From positions 1 to 7,694 of the forward strand of contig JALSQH010000220.1 in assembly GCA_026985515.1 (NCBI GenBank): a stretch of DNA of 7,694 bases, given 5' to 3'. A program made the translations under genes and the position numbers. Below, in pieces: positions 6,840 to 7,694 of the stretch. This DNA is from a bacterium (GTDB lineage Bacteria; JALSQH01). Under the pieces are notes generated by a model, which made no database searches, was not told where the DNA came from, and saw nothing but the letters and a program-made list of their open reading frames with translations. How positions within the stretch are numbered: position 1 is the stretch's first letter; each line of letters begins with the position of its first letter.

Positions 6840-7497
6840 TGCACTTATTAAAGACGTGCAAAAACCTCTTTAACTCAACCTTTGCAAGTTCTATCGGAAA
6901 AGTCTTCTCAAACATGAAAATCCCTGCAAAATCTTTTTTATAACCTAACATTATTAAATTTTGTTCTTCGTAATCAACAGTTGTAAAAGATACTTCCCCT
7001 GTAGAAATCAATTTAAGGAATCTGTTAAAGTACACCATAAAACTCTCAAGGACCTTATTATCCCATACCAAATTCAAATTCTCACTAACAGAAAGAAAGG
7101 ATCGCTTTAAGAAATCATAAAAGATCACTCCTCTAATATGAGAACCATAATCGCTTTTTAAATTATTAGCCGTCTTTCTTACCCATGATAAAAATAGAGA
7201 TTCAACTTCACTTTCCTTCTTATTCCTTATCCATACAAAAGCCCTGTTGTGGAGTAATGCAACCAACTTCCTTACCCCTGATACCAACCTGGTATCCGAT
7301 ATGGATATATCTTCATAAAACTTTTTAAAAGAAGCAAAATCTGTATATATAATATCCCCTTTATCAAAAACATTTGTAACAACTACTTTTTTGGTGGGTA
7401 ATACCTCTGTCTGTACGTGATAAATCTTTCCTTTATGTTCAATATTTGAATTAAGACCTCCAATTCTGCCAATATCCCTCTCTTTAATTGCTTTCAT
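6826..7497 (-). CDS. Two-part protein: YHVQTE-type N-terminal segment plus roadblock/LC7-like C-terminal domain
   Basis: I do not recognise a named gene. The 223 residues split in two. Residues 13-55 are strand-rich and include GKIYHVQTEV (23-32), then a TNVFDKGDIIYTD stretch (41-53). I recall similar YHVQTE-type segments in uncharacterised bacterial proteins, but cannot search to confirm this. After a helical linker (60-113), residues 115-217 follow the roadblock/LC7 order: strand GVIFYDF (123-129), strand (133-138), long helix (147-165), strands VSFTTVD (169-175), NLIMLGYK (180-187) and AGIFMFE (191-197), and a final helix (201-216). This half resembles the whole of the downstream protein, so the pair may have arisen by duplication or may form heterodimers. 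The protein is expected to be soluble. The ATG at 7497 is chosen because a strong ribosome binding site and a -35/-10 promoter lie just upstream. It is the first gene of a two-gene operon that might extend into reverse gyrase. Confidence 0.78.
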   Translation of the reverse strand: MKAIKERDIGRIGGLNSNIEHKGKIYHVQTEVLPTKKVVVTNVFDKGDIIYTDFASFKKFYEDISISDTRLVSGVRKLVALLHNRAFVWIRNKKESEVESLFLSWVRKTANNLKSDYGSHIRGVIFYDFLKRSFLSVSENLNLVWDNKVLESFMVYFNRFLKLISTGEVSFTTVDYEEQNLIMLGYKKDFAGIFMFEKTFPIELAKVELKRFLHVFNKCNETF

Positions 7498-7500
7498 TAT

Positions 7501-7510
7501 CTCCCACCTC
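7501..7510 (-). promoter_or_regulatory. Ribosome binding site of the YHVQTE/roadblock-like gene
   Basis: On the minus strand the bases read GAGGTGGGAG. The GAGGTG part, 7 bases from the ATG at 7497, is the best anti-Shine-Dalgarno match in the region and supports this start. Confidence 0.8.
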
Positions 7511-7550
7511 TTTTACCATTATGTATTTAAAAACATTAACTTACTGAACA

Positions 7551-7579
7551 ATTATATACACTTCTTTGCAAAAAATCAA
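7551..7579 (-). promoter_or_regulatory. -35/-10 promoter for the roadblock-like gene pair
   Basis: On the minus strand TTGATT (complement of 7574-7579) is followed after exactly 17 bases by a perfect TATAAT (complement of 7551-7556). The predicted start near 7544 gives a leader of about 47 bases containing the ribosome binding site. This is the only promoter in the window with a recognisable -35 box. Confidence 0.75.
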
Positions 7580-7644
7580 CCCTACGCTTTAGCTCAAAAA
7601 TAATCTTACCGAAAAAGGTGGTGTTTACTCAGAAAAATTCCCAT

Positions 7645-7682
7645 AATAAAATTCGTGGCCGCACCAAGAAAGGCACGGCCAC
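7645..7682 (-). terminator. Probable intrinsic terminator of a minus-strand gene beyond the right edge
   Basis: The hairpin is at 7655-7682: GTGGCCG and CGGCCAC arms with an inner CC/GG pair and a 6-base loop. In minus-strand RNA the two intervening UG/UG positions pair as G-U wobbles, giving an unbroken 11-bp stem. In plus-strand RNA the same positions are C-A mismatches. Minus-strand RNA continues with GAAUUUUAUU, a modest U-tract. Both facts point to minus-strand function. The rest of 7580-7650 shows nothing clear. Confidence 0.7.
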
Positions 7683-7694
7683 ATCAAAACATAA

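Noticed and set aside
6616-6873. 85-codon plus-strand open frame over the roadblock-like genes
   Set aside because: It overlaps both minus-strand genes, which have better start signals and a coherent fold pattern.
7629-7694. Minus-strand frame open from the right edge to a TGA at 7629-7631
   Set aside because: Only 21 codons, it runs through the terminator hairpin, and another frame is also open there; probably chance.

Overview
The window looks like chromosomal DNA from a thermophilic, probably hyperthermophilic, bacterium. The main evidence is a complete reverse gyrase gene of 1126 codons at 3065-6445 (minus), the protein most tightly linked to growth at very high temperature. Other signs agree: arginine is coded mostly by AGA and AGG, the proteins are rich in Lys, Glu and Arg, and the DNA is AT-rich by eye. 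The promoters (TATAAT-type -10 boxes, several with an extended TGN) and a GGAGG ribosome binding site are bacterial rather than archaeal. I cannot name the phylum. Reverse gyrase also occurs in Aquificota, Thermotogota, Thermodesulfobacteriota and several uncultured lineages.

Layout, left to right. 1-657 (+) is the C-terminal part of a TauE/SafE membrane transporter cut by the window start. 707-2260 (+) is a complete AAA-ATPase-like protein with a C-terminal PD-(D/E)XK nuclease-like domain. 2377-3063 (+) is a LOG-type (TIGR00730) Rossmann-fold protein, probably a nucleotide phosphoribohydrolase. It meets reverse gyrase tail to tail with one base between the stop codons. Upstream of reverse gyrase on the same strand, 6495-6839 and 6826-7497 overlap by 14 bases and encode two small proteins that both look like roadblock/LC7-type domains; I infer this from the fold pattern. 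The last 197 bases hold their ribosome binding site, a promoter, and a hairpin with the features of a minus-strand intrinsic terminator for a gene beyond the window.

Regulation. Two genes, the AAA-ATPase and reverse gyrase, have a near-identical extended -10 element ending exactly 6 bases before the ATG and no Shine-Dalgarno sequence. This predicts leaderless mRNAs. The LOG gene has the same type of -10 box but a short leader with GGAGG, and the roadblock pair has a -35/-10 promoter with a longer leader. So leaderless and leadered genes are mixed in one short region.

I see no CRISPR array, tRNA, rRNA or insertion sequence, and no convincing new multi-gene system. The points most worth a second look are the missing second zinc finger in reverse gyrase, the leaderless promoter pattern, and the tandem roadblock-like pair without a visible GTPase.
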